Positions 33,393 through 34,351 of a DNA stretch of 34,351 nt are shown here, piece by piece. This stretch comes from Acholeplasmatales bacterium (GTDB lineage: Bacteria; Bacillota_I; Bacilli_A; Acholeplasmatales; Acholeplasmataceae). The notes below the pieces were generated by a model. It was not told the origin of the DNA, did no database searches, and was given only the letters and a program-made list of their open reading frames with translations. Position 1 is the first letter of the stretch, and every line of letters begins with the position of its first letter. The stretch is taken from contig QKIB01000034.1 in the NCBI GenBank assembly GCA_003249785.1, positions 1-34,351 of the forward strand, given 5' to 3'. Made by a program: the position numbers and the translations under genes.

Positions 33393-34223
33393 TTATTTCA
33401 TAGTGTCCAAGAATGCATCAAACACATATTTCGTTACCAAGGCATCATCCTTGGCATCATGTGCTTGATCAAAGTCAACATTGTAATACGTTTTATAAGC
33501 TTTGAACAATCCAAGATCATCGCGCAAATTATAATAATCTTTATGTAATTTTAATAAGTCAACAAATTGTTTTTCATCGGTAAGTGGTTTTTGTTCATGT
33601 AATTGATAGGAATCATTCATTGCAGTGATATCGTTTTTACCCCAAACAACCAGTTTCGGCTGATATTTCTTTAACAGTTTTTTTAGCTTTTGATAAAAGA
33701 CATCATAGGTTACTGCTTCGCTGAAAAACTTTTCTTCATCCAGATTCAAAAACTTCTTGGTTCGTCTGCTTAAAGTCTGATGTTGTTTGGGCATGATGTA
33801 ATACCCATCTTCATGAAGAATCTTGCCTTGGGCTTCAGCAATCACATAACCGACTTGGATGATTTCAGGTCGAAAGACGCGGTCATGATAACCAGGCATG
33901 GTCATTTCAAAATCAATGAATAAATAATGCTTATAGCTATTGAGAACTTCTTTCATGTCCAAACGCATCTGCTTGATATCATAATGCACATAAAAAGGAT
34001 ATAGAGAGATAATCTGATTGAAGTGAGCTACTTGATAAAAGGAGTAAATACCAATTTTTTTCTTGCGGTTGGAAATCTCAAAATCAACAAGAACACCTTT
34101 TCTCAAATACATGAAAAAAGTTTTGGCAAGACGATTGGAAAGGTAGAATCCAATCTTTCTGCCATCGATGATGAGATAGAAAACCTTGATTGAATTATCA
34201 ACGCTGTGAATGATTTTTCTCAT
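33393..34223 (-). CDS. DEDDh 3'-5' exonuclease (KapD/ERI-1-like) with an extra N-terminal domain
   Basis: A 276-residue protein. The C-terminal 175 residues form a DnaQ-like exonuclease with the DEDDh set: D104 and E106 (LFIDFEMTMP), D198 (VVWGKNDITAM), H255 and D260 (QAHDAKDDALVT). DFEMT plus a WGKND-type motif is typical of the KapD/ERI-1-like group, which trims RNA or DNA 3' ends. The first 98 residues are basic with alternating beta-like stretches (KVFYLIIDGRKIGFYLSNR) and match no family I recognise; they may bind nucleic acid. The ATG at 34223 overlaps the uvrC stop by four bases (ATGA), so translation is coupled to uvrC. Target unknown. Confidence 0.82.
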   Translation of the reverse strand: MRKIIHSVDNSIKVFYLIIDGRKIGFYLSNRLAKTFFMYLRKGVLVDFEISNRKKKIGIYSFYQVAHFNQIISLYPFYVHYDIKQMRLDMKEVLNSYKHYLFIDFEMTMPGYHDRVFRPEIIQVGYVIAEAQGKILHEDGYYIMPKQHQTLSRRTKKFLNLDEEKFFSEAVTYDVFYQKLKKLLKKYQPKLVVWGKNDITAMNDSYQLHEQKPLTDEKQFVDLLKLHKDYYNLRDDLGLFKAYKTYYNVDFDQAHDAKDDALVTKYVFDAFLDTMK

Positions 34224-34351
34224 GAAAGTGCCTCTTTGATCTTTTGAATAACTTCAGCAGGGATACCCAATGATTTTAATGTTTCATCATCAGCTTCTTT
34301 AATATCATCAATACTTTTGAAATGGCTCAATAAAGCTTTTTTTCTTTGCTC
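34220..34351 (-). CDS. uvrC: UvrC C-terminal end (partial)
   Basis: The last 43 codons of a gene that begins beyond the right edge. The peptide QRKKALLSHFKSIDDIKEA, then DDETLKSLGIPAEVIQKIKEAL, is a helix-hairpin-helix pair like the C-terminus of UvrC, the excision-repair nuclease subunit (usual pattern RxxLLxHFGSlxxIxxAsxeeL...GI...A..I...L). It ends with TGA at 34220-34222, overlapping the start of the DEDDh exonuclease. Other helix-hairpin-helix proteins cannot be fully excluded from so short a piece. Confidence 0.7.
   Translation of the reverse strand, partial: EQRKKALLSHFKSIDDIKEADDETLKSLGIPAEVIQKIKEALS

Noticed and set aside
1-34351. tRNA, rRNA, CRISPR arrays, insertion sequences and prophage genes
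   Set aside because: Intergenic stretches are short (the longest is about 230 bases, occupied by the riboswitch), and nothing resembling these elements was seen.

Overview
The window is a low-GC bacterial chromosome segment with dense, short-spaced operons. The rimP-nusA-ylxR-ylxQ-infB-rbfA order, secA-prfB pairing, RNase J, LemA, YitT, soluble YutG-type phosphatidylglycerophosphatase, a SAM-I riboswitch and strong AGGAGG-type ribosome binding sites all point to Bacillota. TGA is used as a stop (jetA, the DsbA-like gene, znuC, uvrC) and release factor 2 is present, so the genome does not use the Mycoplasma UGA=Trp code. A non-recoding Mollicutes-like lineage (Acholeplasma/Izemoplasma type) or another Bacilli lineage fits; this placement is inference. 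I see no rRNA, tRNA, insertion sequence, phage or CRISPR array.

Layout. 1-3466 (minus): the first three genes of a Wadjet / MksFEB condensin-like operon, jetA-jetB-jetC. jetC runs off the left edge, and a jetD nuclease gene, if there is one, lies outside. A perfect 17-bp dyad sits at the predicted jetA start point. 3555-5186: a DEAD-box RNA helicase. 5276-7483: a one-cysteine DsbA-like protein behind a perfect consensus promoter that carries another 17-bp dyad, and a YtcJ-like amidohydrolase. 7542-14229: secA-prfB-yitT-S41 protease-recX, a tight co-directional run ending in a terminator. 14423-16414: lemA, then metK under a SAM-I riboswitch with its terminator and promoter. 16430-21581: priA-fmt-pgpA and a membrane protein with a degenerate HD-GYP-like domain. 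21634-25920: the rimP-to-rbfA translation/transcription-factor operon, with a strong promoter, a terminator-like leader hairpin and a perfect terminator palindrome.

From 26122 coding switches to the plus strand: znuA-znuC-znuB and a Fur-family regulator form a zinc-uptake cluster, with two 17-bp Fur/Zur-type operators flanking its promoter. Then come an aldo/keto reductase (minus), a small membrane protein (minus), coaD (plus), a HAD phosphatase (minus) whose 3' end overlaps coaD, RNase J (plus), and a DEDDh exonuclease (minus) translationally coupled to the end of uvrC at the right edge.

Most of the window is housekeeping. The parts most worth following up are the Wadjet-type operon with its own operator-like dyad, the one-cysteine thioredoxin-fold protein with its operator, the degenerate HD-GYP membrane protein, and the attenuator-like rimP leader.
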